DNA of 12,868 nucleotides. Origin: Sphingobacteriaceae bacterium. Its GTDB lineage: Bacteria; Bacteroidota; Bacteroidia; Sphingobacteriales; Sphingobacteriaceae. The translations under genes and the position numbers were made by a program. This document shows, piece after piece, positions 6,259 to 12,863 of this stretch. The stretch is from positions 1 through 12,868 of the forward strand of contig CANHHZ010000037.1 of the NCBI GenBank assembly GCA_947460275.1. The letters are read 5' to 3'. Positions within the stretch are counted from its first letter, which is position 1; every line of letters starts with the position of its first letter. The notes below the pieces were generated by a model that saw nothing but the letters and a program-made list of their open reading frames with translations, searched no databases and had not been told where the DNA came from.

Positions 6259-8793
6259 ATGTCGATAAAGACAAATCAATTTAAAAGCAATTCATTTAAA
6301 TCAGAAGCTGAGCCTGCCAAAACGGATCAGAGACAAACTTCAGCTAAAACTGATAAAACAAACAGAGATCCTTTGCCATCTTTTGATTTAAAAGATGGTA
6401 GGATGATAAAAATCATCGGACTTCTATTTATCATACTTTCCATTTATTTTTTGGTGGCTTTTACTTCATATTTGTTTTCATGGCAGGAAGATCAAAGCTA
6501 TGTAACAGCTGCGAACGGGGGTTGGAGCAATTTGTTTAAAACGCTAGACGAACTAAAACAAAGTGGAGTTCAAGATCCAGTTGTTCAAAATTGGTTAGGT
6601 AAAGTTGGCGCCTTACTTTCTCATCAATTTATATATGAGTGGTTTGGTATAGCCTCTTTCTTATTTGTGTTTGTATTTTTTGTTATCGGTTACCGTTTAT
6701 TGTTTAAAGTAAAAATATTTGCTACTCAAAAGGTATTGGCTTATAGCTTATTCTTATTGTTATTTACTTCATTTACATTTGCATTTTTTCATTCTTTTTT
6801 TGAAGAGACCCCCCACTTTTTAGAAGGCCAATTTGGTTTCTGGAGCAATAAGTTGTTGGTTGCACAAATTGGACAAACGGGTGTATTGGGTCTTGTTGTG
6901 TTTTTAGCTCTTTCTGTTTTAATTATAGCTTATAATATCGATTTTAAATTTCCGGAAAGGCAAAAAAGTATTGACATCAACGAACCAGAAATTCCAAGTC
7001 ATATTGAATTATTGAGCGAAGAATTGGCCGAACCAGTAGAGTTTGATTTAAAAGCTAAACCTACAAATGAACCCAAAAAAGAACAGAACATCATTTTAAC
7101 GCCTAGTCGTTTTAATGAATTAGAAGAAACGGAAAAGCCAGACTTTGATTCACTTCCTTTGGACTCAAACGTACTTTTAAATGCAAGTTCCGAATCTCCA
7201 GAAACTACAGAGCCCACTTTTACCATAGAAAAAACCGAAGAAGAGGCAAAAGCCGAACAGCTTGTGCAACAGTTTGGGAATTACGATCCAACATTAGATC
7301 TTGCTTCGTATAAAAAACCACACCTAGATTTATTAGAAAATCACGGAGCTAGAAAAATCTCGGTAAATGCCGAAGAGTTAGAAGCTAATAAGAATAAAAT
7401 TGTAGAGACCTTAAATCATTACAATATTGAAATTGATAAAATTAAGGCAACCATTGGGCCAACAGTAACTTTATATGAGATTATTCCTGCGCCTGGGGTT
7501 CGTATTTCTAAAATAAAAAACCTTGAAGATGATATTGCCTTAAGTTTGGCAGCATTAGGTATACGTATTATTGCGCCTATGCCAGGCAAGGGAACTATTG
7601 GTATAGAAGTGCCAAATATGCATCCAGAAATGGTTTCTATGCGAAGTATATTAGCGACAGAGAAGTTTCAACAAACTACAATGGATTTGCCAATTGCCCT
7701 GGGTAAAACCATATCAAATGAGGTTTATATTGCCGATTTAGCAAAAATGCCGCATTTATTAGTGGCTGGTGCTACTGGCCAGGGTAAGTCGGTAGGTATC
7801 AATGCCATCTTAGTGTCGCTACTTTATACTCAGCATCCTTCGCAACTTAAATTGGTTTTGGTTGATCCAAAAAAAGTAGAGCTTACTTTATTTAATAAAA
7901 TTGAAAGACACTTTTTAGCCAAATTACCCGGAGAGGCAGATGCCATCATCACCGATACTAAAAAAGTGGTAAACACTTTAAATTCCTTGTGTGTAGAAAT
8001 GGATCAACGTTACGATTTATTGAAAGATGCACAAGTAAGAAACTTAAAAGAATACAACGAAAAATTCATCAAACGCAAATTAAATCCTAACAATAACCAT
8101 CGCTTCTTGCCTTATATAGTGCTTATTGTTGATGAGTTTGCTGATTTGATGATGACTGCAGGGAAAGAGGTAGAAGCCCCTATAGCGCGTTTAGCACAGT
8201 TGGCTCGAGCCATTGGTATCCACTTGGTGTTAGCTACTCAACGCCCGTCTGTAAATATTATCACGGGTACTATTAAGGCCAATTTCCCGGCTAGGTTAGC
8301 TTTTAGGGTATTGTCTAAAATAGATTCGAGAACCATATTAGACAGTGGTGGAGCAGATCAATTGATTGGTAGGGGAGATATGCTTTTATCCACTGGAAAC
8401 GATTTAATTAGGTTGCAATGTGCTTTTGTAGACACACCAGAAGTAGATAGAATTTCTGAGTTCATCGGTAACCAACGTGGTTACCCAGAAGCTTATCAGT
8501 TGCCAGAATACGTAGATGAAAATGCCGAATCTACCAGAGGCGACTTTGATCTTGATGATAGAGATCCGTTATTTGAAGAAGCTGCACAATTGATTGTTAC
8601 GCACCAGCAAGGATCTACTTCTTTGATTCAGCGCAAAATGAAATTGGGCTACAACCGAGCAGGAAGAATTATCGATCAATTAGAAGCAGCAGGAGTAGTT
8701 GGCCCATTTGAAGGAAGTAAGGCTCGTGAAGTTTTACTACCAGATCAATACGCTTTGGAACAATTCTTGAGTAACTTAAAAGACAAGCAATAA
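6259..8793 (+). CDS. ftsK: DNA translocase FtsK/SpoIIIE family
   Basis: A septum-anchored ATP-driven DNA pump that clears chromosome termini during division and, in well-studied relatives, activates XerCD at dif. It has 844 residues. The N-terminal domain has four membrane segments at about 49-72, 124-148, 156-177 and 200-225. An acidic, P/E-rich linker spans about 235-340 and is much shorter than the E. coli linker. The alpha domain spans about 365-470. The RecA-like motor has Walker A GATGQGKS at 504-511, VLVDPKKVEL at 533-542, Walker B IVLIVDEFADL at 620-630, and LATQRPSVNIITGTIKANFP at about 658-677. The C-terminal gamma winged helix (about 770-830, with GSTSLIQRKMKLGYNRAGR) would read polar DNA signals. 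lolA follows 30 bp downstream, a linkage also seen in E. coli. Confidence 0.97.
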   Translation: MSIKTNQFKSNSFKSEAEPAKTDQRQTSAKTDKTNRDPLPSFDLKDGRMIKIIGLLFIILSIYFLVAFTSYLFSWQEDQSYVTAANGGWSNLFKTLDELKQSGVQDPVVQNWLGKVGALLSHQFIYEWFGIASFLFVFVFFVIGYRLLFKVKIFATQKVLAYSLFLLLFTSFTFAFFHSFFEETPHFLEGQFGFWSNKLLVAQIGQTGVLGLVVFLALSVLIIAYNIDFKFPERQKSIDINEPEIPSHIELLSEELAEPVEFDLKAKPTNEPKKEQNIILTPSRFNELEETEKPDFDSLPLDSNVLLNASSESPETTEPTFTIEKTEEEAKAEQLVQQFGNYDPTLDLASYKKPHLDLLENHGARKISVNAEELEANKNKIVETLNHYNIEIDKIKATIGPTVTLYEIIPAPGVRISKIKNLEDDIALSLAALGIRIIAPMPGKGTIGIEVPNMHPEMVSMRSILATEKFQQTTMDLPIALGKTISNEVYIADLAKMPHLLVAGATGQGKSVGINAILVSLLYTQHPSQLKLVLVDPKKVELTLFNKIERHFLAKLPGEADAIITDTKKVVNTLNSLCVEMDQRYDLLKDAQVRNLKEYNEKFIKRKLNPNNNHRFLPYIVLIVDEFADLMMTAGKEVEAPIARLAQLARAIGIHLVLATQRPSVNIITGTIKANFPARLAFRVLSKIDSRTILDSGGADQLIGRGDMLLSTGNDLIRLQCAFVDTPEVDRISEFIGNQRGYPEAYQLPEYVDENAESTRGDFDLDDRDPLFEEAAQLIVTHQQGSTSLIQRKMKLGYNRAGRIIDQLEAAGVVGPFEGSKAREVLLPDQYALEQFLSNLKDKQ

Positions 8794-8823
8794 TTGCTTG
8801 ACACCATTTTTAATTTAAATAAC

Positions 8824-9468
8824 ATGAAAAAAATAATCATATTGGCGCTTGTGGCATTTGGATTTACTGCAAATGCACAAACAGACGCAAAGGCGAAGCA
8901 AATATTGGCAGAAGTAAGTAAGAAATACCGTTCTTACGATGTAGTTAAAACCGATTTTAGTTTTACCTTAAATAATGCTCAGGCTAAGGTTAAAGAAACC
9001 CAGCAAGGTACTTTATACGTAAAAGCAAATGCGAACAAATATAAAGTAGCCATGACCAATCAAGATTTGATAAGTGATGGAAAAGTACAATGGACATATC
9101 TTAAAAATGATAAGGAAGTACAAATTTCTAACGTAGATTTAAGTGGAGATGCACTTAATCCTGCCAAGATATTTACCATTTATGAGAAAGGATTTAAATA
9201 TTTATACACTGGAGATAATAAAGTAGGCGCTAAAACTTATCAAATGATTGATTTGTCGCCAATTGATATTAAAAAATCGGTATTTAAGGTAAGATTAAGT
9301 ATCGATAAAGCCACTAAACAAATCACCAATGTGGTTATTTTCGAAAAAAATGGAAATACTTACACTTACAATGTGAAAACTTTTTCGCCAAATATAAAAG
9401 TTCCTGAATCAACTTTTTCATTTGACCCTAAAAAATATCCGGGAGTTGAAGTAGTAGATTTAAGGTAA
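8824..9468 (+). CDS. lolA: Outer-membrane lipoprotein carrier protein LolA
   Basis: A periplasmic chaperone that takes lipoproteins from the inner-membrane LolCDE complex toward the outer membrane. The start at 8824 is chosen because it gives 214 residues with a clean Sec signal peptide: MKKIIILALVAFGFTANA, likely cleaved before Q19. A longer frame from a TTG at 8794 would put extra residues ahead of the signal and is unlikely. The mature protein has the LolA-like pattern of a long initial helix (AKQILAEVSKKYRSYDVVKTDF) followed by alternating beta strands (GTLYVKANANKYKVAM, DGKVQWTYLKNDKEVQIS). It lies 30 bp after ftsK and is followed by a strong terminator, so ftsK-lolA is probably one transcription unit. 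Confidence 0.92.
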   Translation: MKKIIILALVAFGFTANAQTDAKAKQILAEVSKKYRSYDVVKTDFSFTLNNAQAKVKETQQGTLYVKANANKYKVAMTNQDLISDGKVQWTYLKNDKEVQISNVDLSGDALNPAKIFTIYEKGFKYLYTGDNKVGAKTYQMIDLSPIDIKKSVFKVRLSIDKATKQITNVVIFEKNGNTYTYNVKTFSPNIKVPESTFSFDPKKYPGVEVVDLR

Positions 9469-9487
9469 GGCACACTATTATTTTTCT

Positions 9488-9518
9488 AAAGGGTTTAAGT
9501 TAACTTAAACCCTTTTTT
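9488..9518 (+). terminator. Intrinsic terminator after lolA
   Basis: A perfectly palindromic 28-bp sequence (arms 9488-9501 and 9502-9515) with a GGG/CCC core, followed directly by a T run to 9518. It lies 19 bp after the lolA stop and ends the ftsK-lolA unit. Confidence 0.85.
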
Positions 9519-9567
9519 AATTGCGCTTTTTTAATTATTATTGCTAAACTATAAATCATAGCATCTT

Positions 9568-10332
9568 TTGAAAATTACATTTTTGGGCACAGGCACTTCA
9601 CAAGGTATTCCGGTTATTGGGTGTGGCTGTGTGGTGTGTAAATCATCGGATAGTAGAAACCAACGCCTGCGTGTTTCTCTTTTAATAGAAATAGACGATG
9701 CCACCATTGTAATTGATAGCGGTCCAGATTTTAGATACCAAATGTTGCGCCAAAATGTAAGGGATTTAGATGCCATTTTATTTACCCACGAGCATAAAGA
9801 TCACGTTGCAGGTTTAGACGATATCAGGCCTTTTAATTATATTCTTAAAAAACATATAGATGTTTATGCAACAGAAAGGGTGCAAGAGGCCTTAAAAAGA
9901 GAATTTTCTTATATTTTTTCGGATATCAAGTACCATGGGATACCCCAAATAAAGCTTTATACCGTAAATGAGCAACCTTTTATTATTGGGGGTACAACGA
10001 TTATCCCTATAGAGGTCATGCATTTTAAACTGCCTGTTACTGGTTACAGAGTGAAAAATTTTACCTATATCACCGATGCCAAAACCATTTCAGATTCTTC
10101 TTTCGAAAAAATAAAAGGCACTAAAATACTGGTTATAAATGCTTTACAAAAAGAAGCACACATTTCTCATTTTACTCTTGATGAAGCCATAGCTTTTGCG
10201 AATAAAGTAGGTGCCGAGCAAACTTATTTTACACACATGAGTCATAATTTAGGTTTGCACAGCGAAATAGAAAATGAATTACCCTCTAATATTAAATTGG
10301 CCTACGATGGCTTAAGTTTTGAACTAGATTGA
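9568..10332 (+). CDS. Metallo-beta-lactamase-fold hydrolase, PhnP-like
   Basis: A probable cytosolic metal-dependent hydrolase (phosphodiesterase-type) of 254 residues. The start is a TTG at 9568. There is an in-frame TAG only 9 bp upstream and no ATG between, and the reading MKITFLGTGTSQGIPVIGC from the TTG is the normal N-terminus of this family, so the rare start is well supported. Metal-site motifs are THEHKDH at 73-79, H152 in EVMHF, D170 in YITDAK, and H223/H226 in THMSHNLG. Cysteines 19, 21 and 24 (CGCVVC) match the extra zinc site seen in PhnP-like members. No phn (phosphonate) genes are nearby, so the E. coli PhnP role should not be carried over. The substrate is unknown. Confidence 0.92.
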   Translation: MKITFLGTGTSQGIPVIGCGCVVCKSSDSRNQRLRVSLLIEIDDATIVIDSGPDFRYQMLRQNVRDLDAILFTHEHKDHVAGLDDIRPFNYILKKHIDVYATERVQEALKREFSYIFSDIKYHGIPQIKLYTVNEQPFIIGGTTIIPIEVMHFKLPVTGYRVKNFTYITDAKTISDSSFEKIKGTKILVINALQKEAHISHFTLDEAIAFANKVGAEQTYFTHMSHNLGLHSEIENELPSNIKLAYDGLSFELD

Positions 10333-10340
10333 TATATTTG
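10333..10340 (+). promoter_or_regulatory. Candidate -7 promoter element for the tRNA-Leu(GAG) transcript
   Basis: TATATTTG, an exact match to TAnnTTTG, begins at the base after the stop codon of the hydrolase gene. Initiation about 7 bp downstream would give a pre-tRNA with a leader of roughly 107 nt that contains the tRNA-like element at 10360-10440. No -33 TTG was found at 17-23 bp spacing, so support is partial. Confidence 0.45.
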
Positions 10341-10359
10341 TAGCATCAGTTACCTACAA

Positions 10360-10440
10360 GTGACGGCTATCGGGATGGTAGACGCACCAGCAGGTGGCGA
10401 CCCTGTTTTCTATCAGGGTGGTATAAACACCAGTTTTTGA
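10360..10440 (+). pseudogene. tRNA-Leu-like element (degenerate tRNA or structured leader)
   Basis: This stretch just 5' of tRNA-Leu(GAG) shares the 16-bp string TGGTAGACGCACCAGC (10376-10391) with the tRNA (10471-10486). Aligned further, GGC before the D-loop, a GGTGGCG in place of the 3' anticodon stem, and a long variable-arm-like hairpin (ACCCTG 10400-10405, CAGGGT 10414-10419) follow in tRNA order. Next comes a 4-bp GGTG/CACC stem with a 7-nt loop in the T-arm position. The anticodon loop is missing (only AGCA between CACC and GGTG), the TTCGAAT T-loop is absent, and the acceptor ends do not pair. It is therefore not a working tRNA. It could be a decayed duplicate or a structured part of the tRNA leader. 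A 25-nt imperfect internal repeat (10367-10391 and 10410-10434, 19/25 identical) is also present. Confidence 0.5.
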
Positions 10441-10454
10441 ATGTTTGAAAATAT

Positions 10455-10538
10455 ACCCAGGTGGCGAAATTGGTAGACGCACCAGCTTGAGGGGCTGGCG
10501 CCCTTATGGGTGTGGGAGTTCGAATCTCCTCTTGGGTA
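10455..10538 (+). tRNA. tRNA-Leu (anticodon GAG)
   Basis: An 84-nt class II tRNA. The acceptor stem ACCCAGG pairs with CTTGGGT (one G-U) and the discriminator is A. The anticodon stem CCAGC/GCTGG encloses loop TTGAGGG with GAG at 10489-10491, read as leucine CUC/CUU. The long variable arm lies at 10499-10513. The T-arm GGGAG-TTCGAAT-CTCCT is intact. The 3' CCA is not encoded, so it would be added by tRNA nucleotidyltransferase. Confidence 0.97.
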
Positions 10539-10540
10539 CA

Positions 10541-10576
10541 AAAACCGCTTTTTAAAATTTTAAAAAGCGGTTTTTT
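10541..10576 (+). terminator. Intrinsic terminator of tRNA-Leu(GAG)
   Basis: A perfect 34-bp palindrome (10541-10557 and 10558-10574) with an ACCGC/GCGGT core, starting three bases after the tRNA and followed by two more T residues. The palindrome's A and T tracts would allow function in both directions. Confidence 0.85.
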
Positions 10577-10672
10577 GTTTCTTTGGGCTTTTTAGGAAAT
10601 CTACTTACTTCCATAAATAAACAAATAATTTTGTTGACCTATTTTTGAAAAAATATTTTTAACTTGTTCTAA

Positions 10673-10819
10673 ATTTTAACTATTGTGTTTTTTCATCTTT
10701 TTTTGACAGACCCAAAGGATATGCCAATGGCGATAGTTGTATTGCTTGCTAATTTGTTTTTGACTTATGCTTACCGCAAAAATTATGCTGGTCTTGTTGC
10801 CCCAAAACCAATCGTGTAA
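10673..10819 (+). pseudogene. Possible 3' remnant of a membrane-protein gene, or a 32-aa small protein
   Basis: The frame is open from just after a stop at 10670-10672 to TAA at 10817-10819. The last part reads like real protein: TDPKDMPMAIVVLLANLF followed by LTYAYRKNYAGLVAPKPIV, i.e. one hydrophobic segment and a polar/basic tail. The upstream part (ILTIVFFHLF) is less convincing. The first ATG is at 10721 and would give a 32-residue single-pass protein. Two readings are possible: the tail of a gene whose 5' part has been deleted, or a genuine small membrane protein. I do not recognise the family. Confidence 0.35.
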
Positions 10820-10844
10820 TTAAATTTTAAACCTTGGGCATTAT

Positions 10845-10869
10845 CCAATTCTTTTAATTCAAGAATTGG
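10845..10869 (+). repeat. Inverted repeat, possible weak terminator
   Basis: CCAATTCTT and AAGAATTGG form a 9-bp perfect stem with a 7-nt loop. A T-rich but interrupted stretch follows. It lies after the possible gene remnant and 35 bp before the DUF2147 start, so it could be the old terminator of the remnant or an operator for the next gene. Confidence 0.4.
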
Positions 10870-10903
10870 TTCAGTTTAATTTTTTATTTTAAATATTTTT
10901 CAG

Positions 10904-11338
10904 ATGTTAAAAAAGATTTCATTTTTATTGTTTTTCGTTGTTACAGCACACCTCAGCTATGCTCAAAAAAGTGACGATATTGTGGGTAAATGGCTCAATC
11001 CATCTGGTGAAGGTCAAATAGAAATTTATAAAAAAGGGGATAAGTATTTTGGTAAATTGGTTTGGATAAAAGAACCAAATGATGAAAATGGCAAGCCAAA
11101 AACTGACATTCAAAATCCGAACGCAAGCTTAAAAAATAAACCAGTTTTGGGAATTGAGTTATTGAAAGGGTTTGTTTTTGAGGATAACAGATGGACAGAT
11201 GGAAGCATTTACGATCCAAAATCCGGCAAAACCTACAGTTGTAACCTTACCTTAAAAGACAATAACCGCCTAAATGTTAGGGGATACATTGGCATTTCAT
11301 TGCTCGGTAGATCAGAAGTATGGAAACGTCTCAAATAA
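10904..11338 (+). CDS. DUF2147 family secreted protein
   Basis: A 144-residue protein with a Sec signal peptide at 1-20 (hydrophobic SFLLFFVVTAHLSYA, likely cleaved before Q21), so probably periplasmic. Family signatures are clear: IVGKW at 26-30, GSIYDPKSGKTYSC at 100-113, and LNVRGYIGISLLGRSEVW at 123-140. DUF2147 proteins are small beta-rich, lipocalin-like domains. The biological role is not established. The ATG at 10904 is the natural start because it opens the signal peptide. The next gene starts 41 bp downstream on the same strand, so a shared transcript is possible. Confidence 0.92.
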   Translation: MLKKISFLLFFVVTAHLSYAQKSDDIVGKWLNPSGEGQIEIYKKGDKYFGKLVWIKEPNDENGKPKTDIQNPNASLKNKPVLGIELLKGFVFEDNRWTDGSIYDPKSGKTYSCNLTLKDNNRLNVRGYIGISLLGRSEVWKRLK

Positions 11339-11379
11339 ATATTTTTTACTAAATTTTATATCTTCTATTCCAATCACAC

Positions 11380-12396
11380 ATGAAAAATATATTTTACTTT
11401 TTATTGCTTTGCCCTTTTTATTGCCTTGCCCAAAACTATGAACTTGTGCCGTTAACCGCTGGTAAAAACACCAGCATGCGTGGTTTGTCTATCGTTTCTG
11501 ACTCGGTTGCTTGGGTAAGCGGAAACAATGGGTATGTTGGCAAAAGTTTAGATGGCGGTAAATCATGGCAATGGATACAGCCAAAGGGTTATGAAAAATT
11601 GGATTTTAGGGATATTGAAGCTTTTGACCAATTAAAGGCAATTGTAGTCAATGCGGGTTCTCCCGCCTACATACTCTCTACGGTTGACGGTGGATTAACT
11701 TGGCGTGAAACCTACAAAAATTTAGATTCTGCTATATTTTTGGATGGAATGGATTTTTGGAATGCGAACCAAGGCATTGTTTTTGGTGATCCCATTCTCA
11801 ATAAAATGCAACTTTTAAAAACTGAAGATGGGGGTTTAACTTGGAAAGACATTTCCTTAAACTTAAAAGCATGTTTAGCCATGGGCGAAGCTGGTTTTGC
11901 GGCTAGTGGAACAAGCATTAAAACTGGTAAAAATGGAAAAGTTTGGATCGCGACTGGTGGATCGATTTCACACATTTATTACTCGCCTAATTTTGGCAAC
12001 AGCTGGAAAATATACGCTTGCCCTATTTTACAGGGAGAAAGCAGTACAGGGCCATTTTCAATTGCTTTTTTAAATGATAAAGAGGGGATTGTGGTTGGAG
12101 GGAATTATTTGAAAGACAAAGAAAGTATCAATAATGCCCTGCTGACTAAAAATGGGGGTAAAACCTGGAAAAAGCCCCAGCACTCGGTAAGTGGATATCG
12201 ATCGGCGGTAACTTATATCGATAAAAATATTTGTGTGGCCACAGGCTCATCAGGTACTGATATTTCTACAGATGGCGGTTTAAACTGGACTACTATTTCT
12301 ACCTTAAATTTTAATGCCGTGCAAAAAGCTAAAAATGGCAATTTGATTCTACTTACTGGCAATAAAGGTCAAATTTATAAATTGGTTGGCCCTTAA
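11380..12396 (+). CDS. Secreted Asp-box (BNR/YCF48-like) beta-propeller protein
   Basis: A 338-residue protein with a Sec signal peptide (about 1-17, FYFLLLCPFYCLA before Q18). At least five Asp-box motifs are present: SLDGGKSW 56-63, TVDGGLTW 101-108, TEDGGLTW 148-155, TKNGGKTW 256-263 and STDGGLNW 296-303. A degenerate one, SPNFGNSW, lies at 202-209. This repeat pattern points to a sialidase-like or YCF48/photosystem-II-assembly-factor-like beta-propeller. In non-photosynthetic Bacteroidota such proteins are usually annotated as oxidoreductase or glycosyl hydrolase by fold only. I see no sialidase catalytic arginine triad that I could defend, so enzyme activity is not claimed. It is likely periplasmic or outer-membrane facing. 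Confidence 0.88.
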   Translation: MKNIFYFLLLCPFYCLAQNYELVPLTAGKNTSMRGLSIVSDSVAWVSGNNGYVGKSLDGGKSWQWIQPKGYEKLDFRDIEAFDQLKAIVVNAGSPAYILSTVDGGLTWRETYKNLDSAIFLDGMDFWNANQGIVFGDPILNKMQLLKTEDGGLTWKDISLNLKACLAMGEAGFAASGTSIKTGKNGKVWIATGGSISHIYYSPNFGNSWKIYACPILQGESSTGPFSIAFLNDKEGIVVGGNYLKDKESINNALLTKNGGKTWKKPQHSVSGYRSAVTYIDKNICVATGSSGTDISTDGGLNWTTISTLNFNAVQKAKNGNLILLTGNKGQIYKLVGP

Positions 12397-12465
12397 TTTT
12401 TAGGCTCCATAAATGGAGATAATTTATATACTTTAAGGTAGCCGTTATTAAACTAATATGTTTGA

Positions 12466-12676
12466 AATTTATTTTTAGACAATAATCTGGATATTAAAGT
12501 AAAGGTGTACGGAAAAAACAATCAAACAATTAAATTGGCATAGGTACTTTTTAGCGATGTTTGGTTAAGGAAATTACAAACCGAAGGTTGGCTTAATCAA
12601 ATACAACTAGAAGGCTTTAAAAAAAATTGAATTTTCTGACGGTTTTGATTATAATAGGTATTATAGCTACAACTAG
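12466..12676 (+). pseudogene. Decayed 3' end of an unidentified gene
   Basis: Read in one frame from 12466, the sequence gives NLFLDNNLDIKVKVYG then KNNQTIKLA, an in-frame TAG at 12541-12543, then VLFSDVWLRKLQTEGWLNQ and IQLEGFKKN with TGA at 12628-12630. If one base is removed from the eight-A run at 12619-12626, the frame instead continues as KKIEFSDGFDYNRYYSYN to TAG at 12674-12676. The composition on both sides of each lesion looks like real protein (W, Y, charged residues, alternating strands), which supports a pseudogene with a nonsense mutation and a frameshift. No start codon or 5' part is visible, so it is also truncated. The family is not recognised. Confidence 0.55.
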
Positions 12677-12694
12677 TAAGAAAATAAGGAATAA

Positions 12695-12724
12695 AAAAAC
12701 CGCTCTTAACTAAGAGCGGTTTTT
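12695..12724 (-). terminator. Intrinsic terminator of tRNA-Leu(UAA)
   Basis: A 14-bp perfect stem (arms 12695-12708 and 12711-12724) with a 2-nt gap and an ACCGCTCTTA core. Read on the minus strand, it lies just after the tRNA and ends in a T run (12699-12693). It shares the AAAAACCGCT / AGCGGTTTTT ends with the terminator of the other tRNA-Leu. Confidence 0.85.
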
Positions 12725-12726
12725 AG

Positions 12727-12811
12727 TACTCGGAGCGGGAATCGAACCCGCACGCCTGTTGAGGGCACAGGATTTTAAGTCCTGCGTGTCTACCAGTTCC
12801 ACCATCCGAGC
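12727..12811 (-). tRNA. tRNA-Leu (anticodon UAA)
   Basis: An 85-nt class II tRNA on the minus strand. The acceptor stem GCTCGGA pairs with TCCGAGT (one G-U), with discriminator A. The anticodon stem CAGGA/TCCTG encloses loop CTTAAAA with TAA at 12777-12775, reading leucine UUA/UUG. A long variable arm with CCTC/GAGG-like content and a T-arm GCGGG-TTCGATT-CCCGC are present. The 3' CCA is not encoded. Confidence 0.97.
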
Positions 12812-12863
12812 TTAAAAGCCAATAGAGCTTTTAAAATAAATGCCTCCTGGTAGGAAGGCATTT
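12812..12863. repeat. Two adjacent inverted repeats upstream of tRNA-Leu(UAA)
   Basis: The first stem (12812-12819 with 12827-12834, TTAAAAGC/GCTTTTAA, 7-nt loop) abuts the 5' end of the tRNA. The second (12838-12845 with 12856-12863, AAATGCCT/AGGCATTT) resembles a terminator arm pair. On the minus strand it is followed by ATTTT, so it may end the transcript of a neighbour outside the window. The plus-strand side is cut off by the window end. Confidence 0.45.

Larger units (their letters stand above)
10577..10903. other. Intergenic region between tRNA-Leu(GAG) and the DUF2147 gene
   Basis: This 327-bp AT-rich stretch holds no intact gene of normal size. It contains an exact -7-like box TATTTTTG (10640-10647), a possible gene fragment or small ORF at 10673-10819, and a 9-bp inverted repeat (10845-10853 and 10861-10869). 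The promoter of the DUF2147 gene must lie near its right end but no convincing box was seen. Confidence 0.5.

Noticed and set aside
6999..7226. Minus-strand frame of 75 codons
   Set aside because: Opposite the acidic linker of ftsK. Serine-rich because of the reversed acidic codons.
10360..10440. A second functional tRNA gene
   Set aside because: No acceptor stem, no anticodon loop and no T-loop consensus. Kept only as a tRNA-like element.
11712..11975. Minus-strand frame of 87 codons
   Set aside because: Opposite the Asp-box protein, no independent support.
12403..12418. CTCCAT/ATGGAG hairpin after the Asp-box gene as its terminator
   Set aside because: Only a 5-6 bp stem with a very short loop, and no T run follows.
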